Program-made: the position numbers and the translations under genes
Shown here: positions 16,132 through 25,276 of the stretch, one piece after another
How the letters are laid out: the number at the start of each line of letters is the position of its first letter
Position numbering within the stretch: position 1 is the stretch's first letter
The notes under the pieces: model-generated
What the model saw: the letters and a program-made list of their open reading frames with translations, nothing else
Told to the model about the DNA's origin: nothing
Databases searched by the model: none
Assembly (NCBI GenBank): GCA_902806065.1
Contig: CADCVE010000092.1
Coordinates: forward strand, 1 to 64,000
Origin: an uncultured Rubrobacteraceae bacterium
GTDB lineage: Bacteria > Actinomycetota > Rubrobacteria > Rubrobacterales > Rubrobacteraceae
Length of the DNA stretch: 64,000 nt
Reading direction: 5' to 3'

Positions 16132-17187
16132 ATGTTCGAGTCTGACTTCGAGGACAACATCTTCCGGCGGCGCCTGATGAAGGAGGTCGCGCCGGGCTTG
16201 CCTACGCACTTCTCTTTCTACTCGCCGATGGTCAAGGTACAGGTGCAGTCGTCGGCGGAGCATCTGCCGGGAGCGAACGGCAGATACATTGGGGAGGCGG
16301 TAACTATAGAGTTCGTCCCCGAGGATGCGGCGGCGGTGGAGCGAGTACGCGAGTTCGTGTGGCAGTGGGAAGAGCACAACGAGTTTACGGCGGTACGCAA
16401 GATCAATCACCTCAGGCGCGGCGTAGACCCGGAGAGCGTGCAGGGCATTCTGGAGCGGGTGCGCGGCGTAGACAAGCGGGCCGCCGCCAAGGCCGCCGAG
16501 AATGCCTGTCCCGAAGAGCTGAGAGAGATGATAGAGACGGAGGACGCCAAGGCCCTCGCCCGCCTTCCGGGGCTCGGGGAGAAGCGGGCCTACGCCGTGG
16601 TCGAGTTCTACAGGAATCAGAAGAGTCCTCGCCGCTTTCTATACGCCGCGAACCGCAACGACCGTTTCCGCGGGGCGCCGGTTATCACGGAGCTCGACCT
16701 CTCCGGGGATCTCCAGGCGCAGGCCGTGAATCACGCCGTTCGGGCGCAGTCCCTCGGCGACCCGGACCCCTTGAGCCCGAACGAGCCGCCGGGGCACACG
16801 ACGGTACGCGGCCCTAACCTCTCGCATCCCTTGCCGATGACGCCCTCCTTGATGGGCCGGAGCGTCTACTACCCGGAGCAGGTCTCGCTCTTCGCCGATC
16901 TCTTGCGGCGCGTGCTCGTTGATGGAGAGAGGCTCGCCGGGGTGGATACCTTGCGGATACAACGCGGCAAGGTCTTCCACACGACCAAGCTCTCCGGCGT
17001 CGGCGTGAAGACGCGGGCCAGGGTACTCGCGAGCGGTCTCCTCGACACCGAGTACACCTACGAGAACCTCGTCGGCATCCCCGGCATCACCGAAACGCAG
17101 GCACGCACCATCGCCGAGGCGGCTAGAGGAGACGTGGAGGCCGCCAGAAACGGGGGGCTCTCCCGGATGGAGGTACGTGTCCCCTAG
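16132..17187 (+). CDS. helix-hairpin-helix DNA-binding-like protein of unknown role
   Basis: A 351-residue soluble protein I cannot assign to a named family. It has two helix-hairpin-helix motifs of the non-specific DNA-binding type, LARLPGLGEKRAYAVVEF (about residues 143-160) and LVGIPGITETQARTIAEAA (about 306-324). The N-terminal 90 residues (FYSPMVKVQVQSSAEHLPG and onward) look like an alpha/beta domain. A less ordered Pro-rich stretch (about 205-235) separates the halves. Its stop overlaps the start of the DEDDh exonuclease/GIY-YIG gene by 11 bases, so the pair is co-translated. A DNA repair or processing role is likely by context. Confidence 0.72.
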   Translation: MFESDFEDNIFRRRLMKEVAPGLPTHFSFYSPMVKVQVQSSAEHLPGANGRYIGEAVTIEFVPEDAAAVERVREFVWQWEEHNEFTAVRKINHLRRGVDPESVQGILERVRGVDKRAAAKAAENACPEELREMIETEDAKALARLPGLGEKRAYAVVEFYRNQKSPRRFLYAANRNDRFRGAPVITELDLSGDLQAQAVNHAVRAQSLGDPDPLSPNEPPGHTTVRGPNLSHPLPMTPSLMGRSVYYPEQVSLFADLLRRVLVDGERLAGVDTLRIQRGKVFHTTKLSGVGVKTRARVLASGLLDTEYTYENLVGIPGITETQARTIAEAARGDVEAARNGGLSRMEVRVP

Positions 17188-19021
17188 CCTCTACGGCTTC
17201 GTCAAGAGCCGTGAACCCGTGACCCCCGAGGAGGTCACCCAAGCACTTTCTCTACCGTCAAACGGCGACGCTCGTGCCTACATCGAAGGCATGATCGCGC
17301 AAGACCCACGCTTTCTCTGGGACGAGGGCTCTCTGCGTACCGCTGATGTAGCCTCCGTGCCCCTGGATGAGGCGCCTTACGTGGTCTTTGACGTCGAGAC
17401 CACGGGTTCGTCGTCCAAGCAGGGTGCGATCACCGAGATCGGGGCTTTGAAGGTAGTGCGTGGGGTGGTGGTGGACGAGTTCTCGACGCTCCTCAACCCG
17501 GGACGTCCCATAGAGCCCTTCGTAGTAAGGCTCACCGGGATCACCGACCAGATGGTTGCCACCGCCCCGGACTCATCGGAAGTCATGCCTATATTCGAGG
17601 AGTTCACCGAGGGATGCGTCCTCGTCGGCCACAACGTTAATTTCGACTGCTCCTTCGTCGCGGCGGCGCGCGAAGCCTCCGGCCTCGCGCCGCTCTCGAA
17701 TCCCGTGCTCGACACTCTAAAGCTCGCCCGCGCGCTCGTGCCGGGCCTCAAGCGCTACCGGCTCGCCTCGCTGGTCTCGCATCTTGGAATTCACCTGGCC
17801 CCCAACCACAGAGCCCTGGCTGATGCCGCCGCCACGACCGAGGTCTTTCTCAAGCTCTTGAAGCTCCTGGGCTCTGCCGGGGTGAAGAGCGTCGGGCAGG
17901 CGGCCACAATCAAGTCGGGGGGGCGCGAACGTATCGAGCCCCAGAAAGGCCACCTCGCCGAACATCTGCCGCGCACGCCGGGGGTCTACTACTTCATGGA
18001 CAAGCACGGCACTACCCTCTACGTTGGCAAGGCCAAGGATCTCAGGAGCCGGGTGAAGACTTACTTCAACGGCGGGGACGGGCGCCGCAAGGTCGGGAGG
18101 CTCGTGCGGGAGGCCGCCGAGGTGCGCTACAAGGAGACGCCTTCGGAGCTTCACGCCCTGGTCTTCGAGGCCCGCGAGATCAAGCGCCTCCTCCCGCGTT
18201 ACAACTCCGTCGGCCGGGGTGAGAAGGCGAGTTGGTTCATCAAGCTCGACCTGAACGAACCCTACCCCGTCCCCGAGAGAGTACCTGGCAACGACCCGGG
18301 AGACGGCGTCGTATATCTCGGTCCTTACAGGAGCGCAGGTGTCCTGGATACCTGTATCGAGGCTCTGGGAAGGGTGTTTCCTCTAAGGCGTTGCGCTGGA
18401 GAACGGGAAGGCGGCGTTTGCTTCTATGGGCAGATGGGCCGGTGCGCCCCGTGTCTCGGGATGGGCGAAGAGGATTATCGTGGGGAGGTGATCGGGGGCC
18501 TCACCGCCCTCCTGCGCGGTGAGGGCGGAGAAACGCACCTCGAAGCGCTCGTCGGGGAGCGCAGACGCCTCGCGGGCGAACTGGAGTTTGAGGCAGCCGG
18601 ACGTCTGCAGAACCTGATCTCCGGTATCGAACGTATCCGCCTGACGCGGCACGTTACGACCGCCGAAGGCGTGCAGGCTGTAATCGTCCCCTCTACCGAA
18701 CCCGGGATGGTCGAGGTCTTCGCTCTATCTCAGGGCCGCCTCGTCGCCCACAAGGGCTTCGAACCAGGAGACGCAACCGGCCTAGCCCTCTTCGCCACGG
18801 AGGTGCTGACGAATCATGGCGACCTCCCGTCCGCCGCCGCGCCTGGTAGCCGTGAGGGTGTGGATGAGGCCCGAGTAGTCGCCGCATACCTCCGGCGGCG
18901 CCAGGTCGAGGTAGAGGCGGTGCGCCTGTGCGAGCCCCAGGACCTTCTGGACGCCGCGCAGAGGGTAGCCGAACGGGCAGCGGGGGCAGGAGCCGGGGCT
19001 GTCGTTGGGGCGATGGAATGA
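17177..19021 (+). CDS. DEDDh exonuclease fused to UvrC-like GIY-YIG nuclease
   Basis: A 614-residue two-nuclease protein. Residues about 65-230 are a DnaQ-type 3'-5' exonuclease with ExoI VVFDVETTG, ExoII VGHNVNFDCSF and ExoIII HRALADAAAT. Residues about 265-350 are the GIY-YIG domain: TPGVYYFMDKHGTTLYVGKA, then KDLRSRVKTYF. A UvrC-like cysteine-bearing part (CAGERE to CAPCLG) and a UVR-like helix pair follow. Such epsilon-Cho-like fusions occur in actinobacteria and are predicted repair nucleases; UvrC's RNase H-like and HhH domains are missing here, but the HhH protein encoded upstream could supply the binding part. Confidence 0.9.
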   Translation: MSPSLYGFVKSREPVTPEEVTQALSLPSNGDARAYIEGMIAQDPRFLWDEGSLRTADVASVPLDEAPYVVFDVETTGSSSKQGAITEIGALKVVRGVVVDEFSTLLNPGRPIEPFVVRLTGITDQMVATAPDSSEVMPIFEEFTEGCVLVGHNVNFDCSFVAAAREASGLAPLSNPVLDTLKLARALVPGLKRYRLASLVSHLGIHLAPNHRALADAAATTEVFLKLLKLLGSAGVKSVGQAATIKSGGRERIEPQKGHLAEHLPRTPGVYYFMDKHGTTLYVGKAKDLRSRVKTYFNGGDGRRKVGRLVREAAEVRYKETPSELHALVFEAREIKRLLPRYNSVGRGEKASWFIKLDLNEPYPVPERVPGNDPGDGVVYLGPYRSAGVLDTCIEALGRVFPLRRCAGEREGGVCFYGQMGRCAPCLGMGEEDYRGEVIGGLTALLRGEGGETHLEALVGERRRLAGELEFEAAGRLQNLISGIERIRLTRHVTTAEGVQAVIVPSTEPGMVEVFALSQGRLVAHKGFEPGDATGLALFATEVLTNHGDLPSAAAPGSREGVDEARVVAAYLRRRQVEVEAVRLCEPQDLLDAAQRVAERAAGAGAGAVVGAME

Positions 19022-19089
19022 CCCGTACATGATAAAATTAGCGGCATAATGTATAGAACTTACGGGCAGCCGTAAAGGGCGGTTAAGCT

Positions 19090-19788
19090 ATGGTGCAGGA
19101 CGTACAGGGGACAGCACGTAGAATCTTATTGGTCGACGATGAGCCGTCGATCCAGAAGATGCTCGTGCATGCTCTGGAGCGGGAAGGTTTTCAGGTAAAC
19201 GCGGTGGGGGATGGGGAGGCGGCGCTGGAGTCTTTCGGGACTTATGAGCCGCATTTGATCATCCTGGACATCATGCTGCCGAAGATAGACGGCACTGAAG
19301 TATGCCGGCGCATAAGGTCGCAGAGTGATGTTCCGATCATCATGCTTACGGCCAAGGACGACGAGATCGACCGCGTCGTGGGGTTGGAGCTTGGGGCAGA
19401 CGACTACGTTACCAAGCCGTTCGCGGTGCGAGAGCTCGTGGCCAGGGTACGTGCGATCATGCGCCGGGCCTCGGTGCCTGCGGGGCAACGTCAGGACGAA
19501 CTCAACTACGATAGTCTCAAGATCCACCTGCCAAGCCGCAGGGTTGCCGTGGTTGGGGAAGAGGTGGACCTCACATATACTGAGTTCGAGCTTCTAGTAA
19601 CGCTCGCCTCGAACCCGGGACGGGTATTCTCGCGGAGCACGCTGCTAACGCGGGTGTGGGGCGACGAGTTCCGTGACGAGCGCACGGTAGACGTACACAT
19701 CCGTCACCTGCGCGAAAAGATCGAACGCGACCCCCGGAACCCGGAGTTTATCCACACCGCCCGGGGTGTGGGGTATGTCTTCCGTTAG
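19090..19788 (+). CDS. OmpR/PhoB-family response regulator
   Basis: A 232-residue two-component regulator. The receiver domain has the acidic pair in LLVDDEPSIQ, the phosphorylated Asp in HLIILDIMLPKIDG, Thr in IIMLTAKDDE and Lys in YVTKPFAVRE. The C-terminal winged helix has DLTYTEFELLVTLASNPG and RTVDVHIRHLREKIE, the OmpR-type DNA-binding signature. The ATG overlaps no upstream gene. Its 3' end overlaps the start of the histidine kinase by 14 bases, so they form one operon. It resembles PhoP/PhoB, but its targets are not known. Confidence 0.95.
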   Translation: MVQDVQGTARRILLVDDEPSIQKMLVHALEREGFQVNAVGDGEAALESFGTYEPHLIILDIMLPKIDGTEVCRRIRSQSDVPIIMLTAKDDEIDRVVGLELGADDYVTKPFAVRELVARVRAIMRRASVPAGQRQDELNYDSLKIHLPSRRVAVVGEEVDLTYTEFELLVTLASNPGRVFSRSTLLTRVWGDEFRDERTVDVHIRHLREKIERDPRNPEFIHTARGVGYVFR

Positions 19789-21655
19789 GGACCGGCTCTT
19801 CCCGAAGCGCAAGCGCCGGCGCCCCAAAGAGACGAAGGGTGGGCACCGGGGCGAGAGCCAGTCCCGCCTTCGTCTCCCGTCTTGGCTTTCCTTCGAGCGA
19901 ATACTACTCGGGCGTGACGCCGGTTTTCGGCGCCGCATTAGCATCCAGGTTTGGCTCACGGCGCTGTTCTTGATCGTGACTACGTTCGCTGCGGGTACGG
20001 CGTATTCCATCATCTATCCCAGGCTCGAGAGTACCCTGAGGCAGTCGGCGCAGGCGAGCTTCAGGCAGGTAGGTGAGGAGTACGAGGAGCGGCTCCAGAG
20101 CAACCCTCGGCTAACCGAAGAGTACATAACCTTTTATGCGATCAACCGCGGCGTCCAGTGGGGCGTGGTTCGCCAGGGGGACGGCGAGGTTCTCAGAGGA
20201 GACCCCGGCGAATTTGTACCCGAGGTGGTGAATGAGGCCGTCTCGGACCAGGCTCCCAAGACGGACCTTCAAACGGTCGAGAGCGGCGATCGCGAGGGAC
20301 AGACACTCGCGACTTATGCCGCCCCGATAAAGGTCTCCGGTGAGCCCGAAACCGCGGCGCTCGTATTCACCAGGTACTACACGCGGAGCGACATCGAGAA
20401 CGCGGGCGAGTCGCTTAACAGGATCAACAGGCTCGCGCTGCTCGCGGGGGCCCTGGCGCTACTCATTGCGGGCTTCTCCGGCTACGTGGTGGCTAACCTG
20501 CTCTCCCGCCGCCTCAGCCGCCTCGATACGGCCGCCCGTCGCCTCGCCGCCGGTAACTTCGACGAGCGCATAACTACCAGCATCGAGGACGAGGTAGGCT
20601 CTCTGGGAGAGACGTTCAATACGATGGCCTCCTCTCTGAAAGGTGCATTCCGCCAGGCCGAGCAGGAGAAGGCGCGCAGCCAGGCCATCCTCTTCGGCAT
20701 GACCGACGCGGTTATCGGCGTGGACAGGGACCTGAACGCCACCTTCCTCAACCCTCGCGCCCGCGAGCTCCTCGAAAACTCGGACCTCGCCTTTCAGGAC
20801 CGCCTGCAGGAGGTGCTCGCCAAGAGCCGCTTCTCCGGCCCGGTCACCGAGCCCGAAGTCGAGGCAGGCGATGCGATTATCGAGATACGAGCCGCCCCTC
20901 TGGAGGACGGAGCACTCGCGATCCTGCGTGACGTCACCGAGCAGCGCCAGATAGAACACGCCAAGGCCGAGTTTATCGCCAACGCCTCCCACGAGCTGAA
21001 GACCCCCCTCTTCGCCCTCCAGGGCTACCTCGAGATGCTTGAAGACGAAGAGGACGAAGAGGTCCGCACGGACTTCTTGAAGGACATGAAGGCCCAGACC
21101 GAACGCCTCAAGAGCCTCGCCAAGATCCTCCTAGACCTCTCTCGTCTCGACGCGAACGCCGTGACCTTCCGTCTGGAAGAGGTGGACCTCGAAGACCTCC
21201 TGCATGAGATCCGGCGCGACTTCGCCTACACGGGGCGTGAGATCCACATCAACGCTGAAGAGGGCCTCCCCCCGGTCAACACCGACCCGATACAGCTCCA
21301 CCGTATGCTCGCCATCCTGGTGGACAACGCGCTCAAGTACTCCGGTGGACCAGGAGGCACGGAGCCCGTGAACCTCGACCTCCACCGCGAGAACGGTCAC
21401 GCCCTTGTCAGCGTCACCGACCGCGGCTGCGGCATCCCCGAAGCCGAGATCCCCCACATCTTCGACCGCTTCTACCGCGCCCAGGGCTCCTCCCGCGCCG
21501 ATGGCACCGGCCTTGGCCTGGCACTCGCCGGTGAGATCTCCCAACACCTCGGCGGCGATATACGCGTCGAGAGCGCCCCAGACCTCGGCAGTACCTTCTC
21601 CGTAGAACTCCCACTAGCCGAGAATGGCGCTAACCAAGACCCGCCGACAAAGTAA
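19775..21655 (+). CDS. sensor histidine kinase (PhoR-like: HAMP, PAS, HisKA, HATPase)
   Basis: A kinase of about 626 residues that should phosphorylate the response regulator encoded just before it. Order: basic N-terminus, membrane helix 1 (IQVWLTALFLIVTTFAAG), an extracytoplasmic sensor of about 140 residues, membrane helix 2 (LALLAGALALLIAGFSGYVV), HAMP (LLSRRLSRLDTAARRLA), PAS, the phosphoacceptor His in FIANASHELKTPLFALQG, then N box (LVDNALKYSG), G1 (DRGCGI) and G2 (GTGLGLALAG). ATG 19775 is preferred to GTG 19766. A PhoR role is suggested by layout only. Confidence 0.93.
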   Translation: MSSVRDRLFPKRKRRRPKETKGGHRGESQSRLRLPSWLSFERILLGRDAGFRRRISIQVWLTALFLIVTTFAAGTAYSIIYPRLESTLRQSAQASFRQVGEEYEERLQSNPRLTEEYITFYAINRGVQWGVVRQGDGEVLRGDPGEFVPEVVNEAVSDQAPKTDLQTVESGDREGQTLATYAAPIKVSGEPETAALVFTRYYTRSDIENAGESLNRINRLALLAGALALLIAGFSGYVVANLLSRRLSRLDTAARRLAAGNFDERITTSIEDEVGSLGETFNTMASSLKGAFRQAEQEKARSQAILFGMTDAVIGVDRDLNATFLNPRARELLENSDLAFQDRLQEVLAKSRFSGPVTEPEVEAGDAIIEIRAAPLEDGALAILRDVTEQRQIEHAKAEFIANASHELKTPLFALQGYLEMLEDEEDEEVRTDFLKDMKAQTERLKSLAKILLDLSRLDANAVTFRLEEVDLEDLLHEIRRDFAYTGREIHINAEEGLPPVNTDPIQLHRMLAILVDNALKYSGGPGGTEPVNLDLHRENGHALVSVTDRGCGIPEAEIPHIFDRFYRAQGSSRADGTGLGLALAGEISQHLGGDIRVESAPDLGSTFSVELPLAENGANQDPPTK

Positions 21656-21730
21656 ACTAAATTCAACTTCGCTTAATTTTAATTAAGTTTCCTCTACCGC
21701 TCCGAAACCTTTAGCTGTAGAATACGGCCT

Positions 21731-21790
21731 GGGGCAGCAACTGGTTCGTGGATTCTCCCCCCTCCCCGCGAACCGAAAGCTGCCCCTTTC
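21731..21790. terminator. nested hairpin between convergent genes
   Basis: GGGGCAGC (21731-21738) pairs with GCTGCCCC (21779-21786), and inside it GGTTCG (21743-21748) pairs with CGAACC (21769-21774); TTTC follows. It lies between the stops of the plus-strand kinase and the minus-strand M50 protease, so it probably ends transcription from one or both sides. A second small A+T-rich hairpin (CTTAAT/ATTAAG, 21672-21687) lies closer to the kinase stop. Confidence 0.6.
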
Positions 21791-21814
21791 GTATGCGTTT
21801 TCGCTTTCCGAACC

Positions 21815-22453
21815 CTAGCCGAAGAGGGGTGGTATCCCGAAGACCGAGAGGATCGGGCTCACCACGGACAGAAGGAATCCGAAAGGCGAGACGCCCGGCA
21901 GGAACGAGAGAAGAACCAGGCCGAGCAGTATGTACGGGCCGTACTGGTTCATGAAGTTTACGAAGCCATTTAGAAAGCGCGGGAGAAACGGATAGAGCAC
22001 CTTCGCGCCATCGAGCGGGGGTATGGGGATGAGGTTGAAGACGAAGAGTAAGGCGTTGACGAACGCTATCCCGAGGACGGAGAAGAGTACGAGCCTGCCC
22101 TGAAAGGGTCCGAGCCGTATCAAGACGGCGCAGAGCGCGACGATCGCCAGGTTCGCGGCCGGACCCGCGAACGCGACGGCGACGCCCCCCCACTTGCCAC
22201 CCCTGAGCTTGGAGAGTTCGACTGGGACCGGACGGCCCCACCCGAAGCCGACCATAACCAGCATCAGGCTCCCGAGCAAGTCCAAGTGCGACGCCGGGTT
22301 GAGCGTCACCCGCCCGTCGCGATAGGCCGTATCGTCACCCAGCAGATAGGCTGAGGTCGCGTGAGATGCCTCGTGCAGCACGATCCCAACGGCGAACCCG
22401 AGGAGCATAGCGACCGCCACGATCGGGAACTGTTCGAAGATAGATAGGAACAT
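21815..22453 (-). CDS. site-2-protease-type zinc metalloprotease (M50)
   Basis: A 212-residue polytopic membrane protein with the intramembrane zinc site HEASHATSAYLLGD (HExxH) near residue 28 and the second site NLIPIPPLDGAKVL, whose Asp is the third ligand. Six hydrophobic segments are visible. This short form without PDZ domains is the Rubrobacter/Bacillus-like minimal M50B peptidase. Substrate unknown; family members cut anti-sigma factors or pro-sigma factors inside the membrane. The ATG is 48 bases upstream of the start of the degenerate LytM gene's stop region. Confidence 0.9.
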   Translation of the reverse strand: MFLSIFEQFPIVAVAMLLGFAVGIVLHEASHATSAYLLGDDTAYRDGRVTLNPASHLDLLGSLMLVMVGFGWGRPVPVELSKLRGGKWGGVAVAFAGPAANLAIVALCAVLIRLGPFQGRLVLFSVLGIAFVNALLFVFNLIPIPPLDGAKVLYPFLPRFLNGFVNFMNQYGPYILLGLVLLSFLPGVSPFGFLLSVVSPILSVFGIPPLFG

Positions 22454-22500
22454 CGCCTAATATTACACTCGCGTGCGCGGGAACGCGGCGGAGGGTTACG

Positions 22501-23364
22501 TCAACTGGTCTGCGAAGCAGATACCGTGACGTGGTTACCGGTATCCGAGGTGTAGTCCGCGAGCTGGGGACGAAGGACCTTCGCGGAGTCCGCCACGCTG
22601 CCGAGTTCGGTGATACCGGCCGTTACGGGTGTTTTGGGGCCGACCTCGCTATTTATGTCCTGGATGAGTGAGATGGACACCCTGACGTTCGGGTTCTCGG
22701 CTGGTTTTATCTCCACGACGTTGGCATTCTCCTTTAGCACGGGGTCCGGGCGTATGGCCGTCACCGTACCGGTCACGGGCGCGTAGACCGCCGTCCCCGC
22801 TTCGGCTCCGACGTCCAGGGCGCCTGTTACCGGACCCAGGCGGCTAGCCGGGTCCATGAGGTAGTACTGGATCCTTTCGGGCGTCGCGTCGTTTGCGAAG
22901 AGCCCAAGCAGGGGGTTCCCGGAGAGGTTTTTTCCGCGCGGCGACATCTCGGTGAGGCTCTTGCCCTCCGGATGGTATCCGAGCCCCTTAACGTCTTCGG
23001 GTCGAACGGGACTTGAGACGGCGGTCCCGGCGACCTCTGCCAGTACCGTGTCCGGCCCCGCGTTATTCGAGTCTATCGGGAGAGTCCGTTCGCTCGCCCC
23101 CGAACTCTGCATAAATGCCGCGGGCACGAGCGCGAGTATACCCAGCAGCACTACCACGGAGATGGCGAGCAACCGTCGCCGCAGGTAGACGTTCGTCTCT
23201 TTCGATTTGCCACGCGTCGTGCGAGGTCCGGTTGGACGCTCGGACCGGCGTCCCTCGGCACCGTCGCGCCCGGACGGCTGTATCGGCCGGTCTGGCGTCT
23301 GGGGAGTGACGTTTGAGAGCTTGGGCCCAAGATATTGTGTCCGTTGTGTATTACCCCCTCTCAT
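22501..23364 (-). CDS. membrane-anchored LytM/M23-like protein lacking zinc ligands
   Basis: A 287-residue protein: a Pro/Arg-rich cytoplasmic tail of about 65 residues, one membrane helix (LLAISVVVLLGILALVPAAF) and an extracytoplasmic part. Around residues 180-215 it has ALDVGAEAGTAVYAPVTGTV, close to the DxAxxxGTPVYAPxxGxV core of M23 endopeptidases. The His normally two residues before that Asp and the later HxH are not present, so enzymatic activity is unlikely. Similar degenerate LytM proteins act as activators of amidases. ATG 23364 could be replaced by a later start; the family assignment is tentative. Confidence 0.65.
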   Translation of the reverse strand: MRGGNTQRTQYLGPKLSNVTPQTPDRPIQPSGRDGAEGRRSERPTGPRTTRGKSKETNVYLRRRLLAISVVVLLGILALVPAAFMQSSGASERTLPIDSNNAGPDTVLAEVAGTAVSSPVRPEDVKGLGYHPEGKSLTEMSPRGKNLSGNPLLGLFANDATPERIQYYLMDPASRLGPVTGALDVGAEAGTAVYAPVTGTVTAIRPDPVLKENANVVEIKPAENPNVRVSISLIQDINSEVGPKTPVTAGITELGSVADSAKVLRPQLADYTSDTGNHVTVSASQTS

Positions 23365-23493
23365 CCTGGGGCGGGATTATACATAAGGGCCGTCGGATGT
23401 AAACTGCGCTCTGCCGCAGCCTCGGGGCTGGTATATTTGTTTTGCATACAGGGGCAAGAACCCCGCTACTGGAGCAAACGCCGGAGAGAGAGC

Positions 23494-24660
23494 GTGTACG
23501 CGAAGAAGCTGGTCGTCTCGACGTACCTGCAGTACGTAGTCATTGCCCTCGGCGCGCTTCTATTATTCACGTTCGTCCGCCAGATCGGCGGTGTGCTTCT
23601 GACGTTCTTGCTGGCGGGGATACTCGCCTACGCGCTCAACCCCGTGATCCGTTGGCTGGAGGCGTGGCGGGTCCCCAGAGTAGTCGCGGTGTTCGGGGTC
23701 TTCGTGGCGCTCGTCGTGGTGGTCCTGGTAGCGCTGCTAGTCCTCATCATCCCCGCCGTCGGACAGGTACAGGCCCTGATACAGAATCCGGAGATCCTCA
23801 CTGACGGGATAACGAGCCTCGTGAGCTGGGCGCAAGGCGTACCCTACGTCGGAGAGCAGATCTCCGCCGTGGACCGGACGAGGCTTACGGAGTTCGTGCA
23901 GTCCAACGCGCCCTCGGCCGGACAGGTCGCAAACGGCGCCCTGGGCTTTATAGGCGGGGTCTTCGGCGTCTTCGGGACGATGCTCAACCTGCTGCTCATG
24001 CTTATAGTCTCCATATACCTCCTGTTGGATAAGGAGAGGATCTCGGGCGCCGCGCTGGGCGCGGTGCCGGGGACGATCCGGGACCAGACCGTCGGCCTCT
24101 TTCACGCCGTCGAGAGTGCCCTGGTCAAGTACCTCAAGGCACAGCTCTCTCTGTGTGTGATCATGGGCGTCCTGGGCTGGGCTATCTCCTACTTCACGTT
24201 TGGCGATTATGCGTTGCTGATCGGGCTCTGGGTCGGTGTTATGGAGATAATCCCCGTGCTCGGAGCATTCCTCGGGGCGGTCCCGGCGGTCCTGATAGCG
24301 CTCTTCACTGGTGGCCTCACCCAGGGGCTTGTAGTAGCTGGTCTCTTCCTCCTCGCTCAGCAACTCGAAGGCAACGTCCTGGTCCCAAGGATCATGGGCG
24401 GCTCCGTCGGGGTGCATCCTCTGTGGGTGCTCTTCGCAACCCTGGCCGCCACGGCTCTCTACGGTATCATCGGAGCCGTCTTCGCCGTCCCTATAGTCGC
24501 AATAATAGCCTCGGCCTTCCGCTACCTGCGCGGGACGCTTCTCTTCGAGCGGTGGCGCAAGGCCCCCGTCACGGAGGCCGTCGTGGAGATAGAGCCCAAT
24601 GTCGAGGTCTCCGGTGAGAAAACCACGGGCCTTCGAGACCCGGCGGGGAGAGAGGGGTAG
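23494..24660 (+). CDS. AI-2E/PerM-family membrane transporter
   Basis: A 388-residue integral membrane protein of the AI-2E transporter (PerM/YdiK) family, members of which export small signals or exchange ions. About eight membrane segments. Family blocks include FLLAGILAYALNPVIRWLE at the N-terminus, LLLMLIVSIYLLLDKERISG in the middle and LVPRIMGGSVGVHPLWVLFA near the end. GTG 23494 is chosen because it follows CGGAGAGAGA and places the first membrane helix normally; upstream in-frame codons to 23335 overlap the divergent LytM gene. The CDP-alcohol transferase starts 3 bases after it. Confidence 0.88.
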   Translation: MYAKKLVVSTYLQYVVIALGALLLFTFVRQIGGVLLTFLLAGILAYALNPVIRWLEAWRVPRVVAVFGVFVALVVVVLVALLVLIIPAVGQVQALIQNPEILTDGITSLVSWAQGVPYVGEQISAVDRTRLTEFVQSNAPSAGQVANGALGFIGGVFGVFGTMLNLLLMLIVSIYLLLDKERISGAALGAVPGTIRDQTVGLFHAVESALVKYLKAQLSLCVIMGVLGWAISYFTFGDYALLIGLWVGVMEIIPVLGAFLGAVPAVLIALFTGGLTQGLVVAGLFLLAQQLEGNVLVPRIMGGSVGVHPLWVLFATLAATALYGIIGAVFAVPIVAIIASAFRYLRGTLLFERWRKAPVTEAVVEIEPNVEVSGEKTTGLRDPAGREG

Positions 24661-24663
24661 GCC

Positions 24664-25269
24664 GTGGGATTGCCGCACAGAGAGCCGCGCCGCGGGCCGT
24701 TCTCCTTCAAGGAGGCTTTTCGGCGATTGATCCGCCCCCTCGCCCGTGCCCTCTCGGCGATGCGGGTCCGCCCGGACGCCCTGACCACTACCGGATGGAC
24801 TCTCGCGGTCGGCGCCGCCGTCCTTCTCGCAGTCGGCTACACCAGGGTTGGCGGCGCCGTGATGCTCCTGGCGGGCCTCTTTGACGCCCTCGACGGCGCG
24901 GTCGCCCGAGAATCGAACCAGATGAGTGACTTCGGGGCCTTTCTGGACTCGACGCTCGACAGGCTCTCCGAGTCCGCGGTCTTTGTCGGTGTGATCTACT
25001 TCTACGCGGCTTCCTCCATGCCCTACGAGGCTCTCCTCGCGGGCGTCGCCATGACCTTCTCGCTCATGACCTCCTATACTCGCGCCCGCGCCGAGGGCCT
25101 GGGCCTGCAATGCGAGGTCGGCCTCCTCGAACGCGCGGGCCGCGTCGTGATCCTCTCCGTATTTTCCATCGCGGGCCAACTGACCATCGGCGTCGCTCTC
25201 GTCGCCGCCGGAGCCCTCGTCACCACCGCCCAACGCTTCCTCCACGTTCGCCGCCATACAAAGACCTGA
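24664..25269 (+). CDS. CDP-alcohol phosphatidyltransferase
   Basis: A 201-residue membrane enzyme that joins a CDP-diacylglycerol-type donor to an alcohol such as inositol phosphate or glycerol phosphate. The diagnostic motif D-x2-DG-x2-AR-x8-G-x3-D-x3-D is complete in DALDGAVARESNQMSDFGAF followed by LDSTLDR (about residues 76-102). About five hydrophobic segments. GTG start 3 bases after the AI-2E gene, probable same transcript. The length and position fit actinobacterial PgsA-like or phosphatidylinositol phosphate synthases; the alcohol acceptor cannot be read from the sequence. Confidence 0.88.
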   Translation: MGLPHREPRRGPFSFKEAFRRLIRPLARALSAMRVRPDALTTTGWTLAVGAAVLLAVGYTRVGGAVMLLAGLFDALDGAVARESNQMSDFGAFLDSTLDRLSESAVFVGVIYFYAASSMPYEALLAGVAMTFSLMTSYTRARAEGLGLQCEVGLLERAGRVVILSVFSIAGQLTIGVALVAAGALVTTAQRFLHVRRHTKT

Positions 25270-25276
25270 AGACGCA

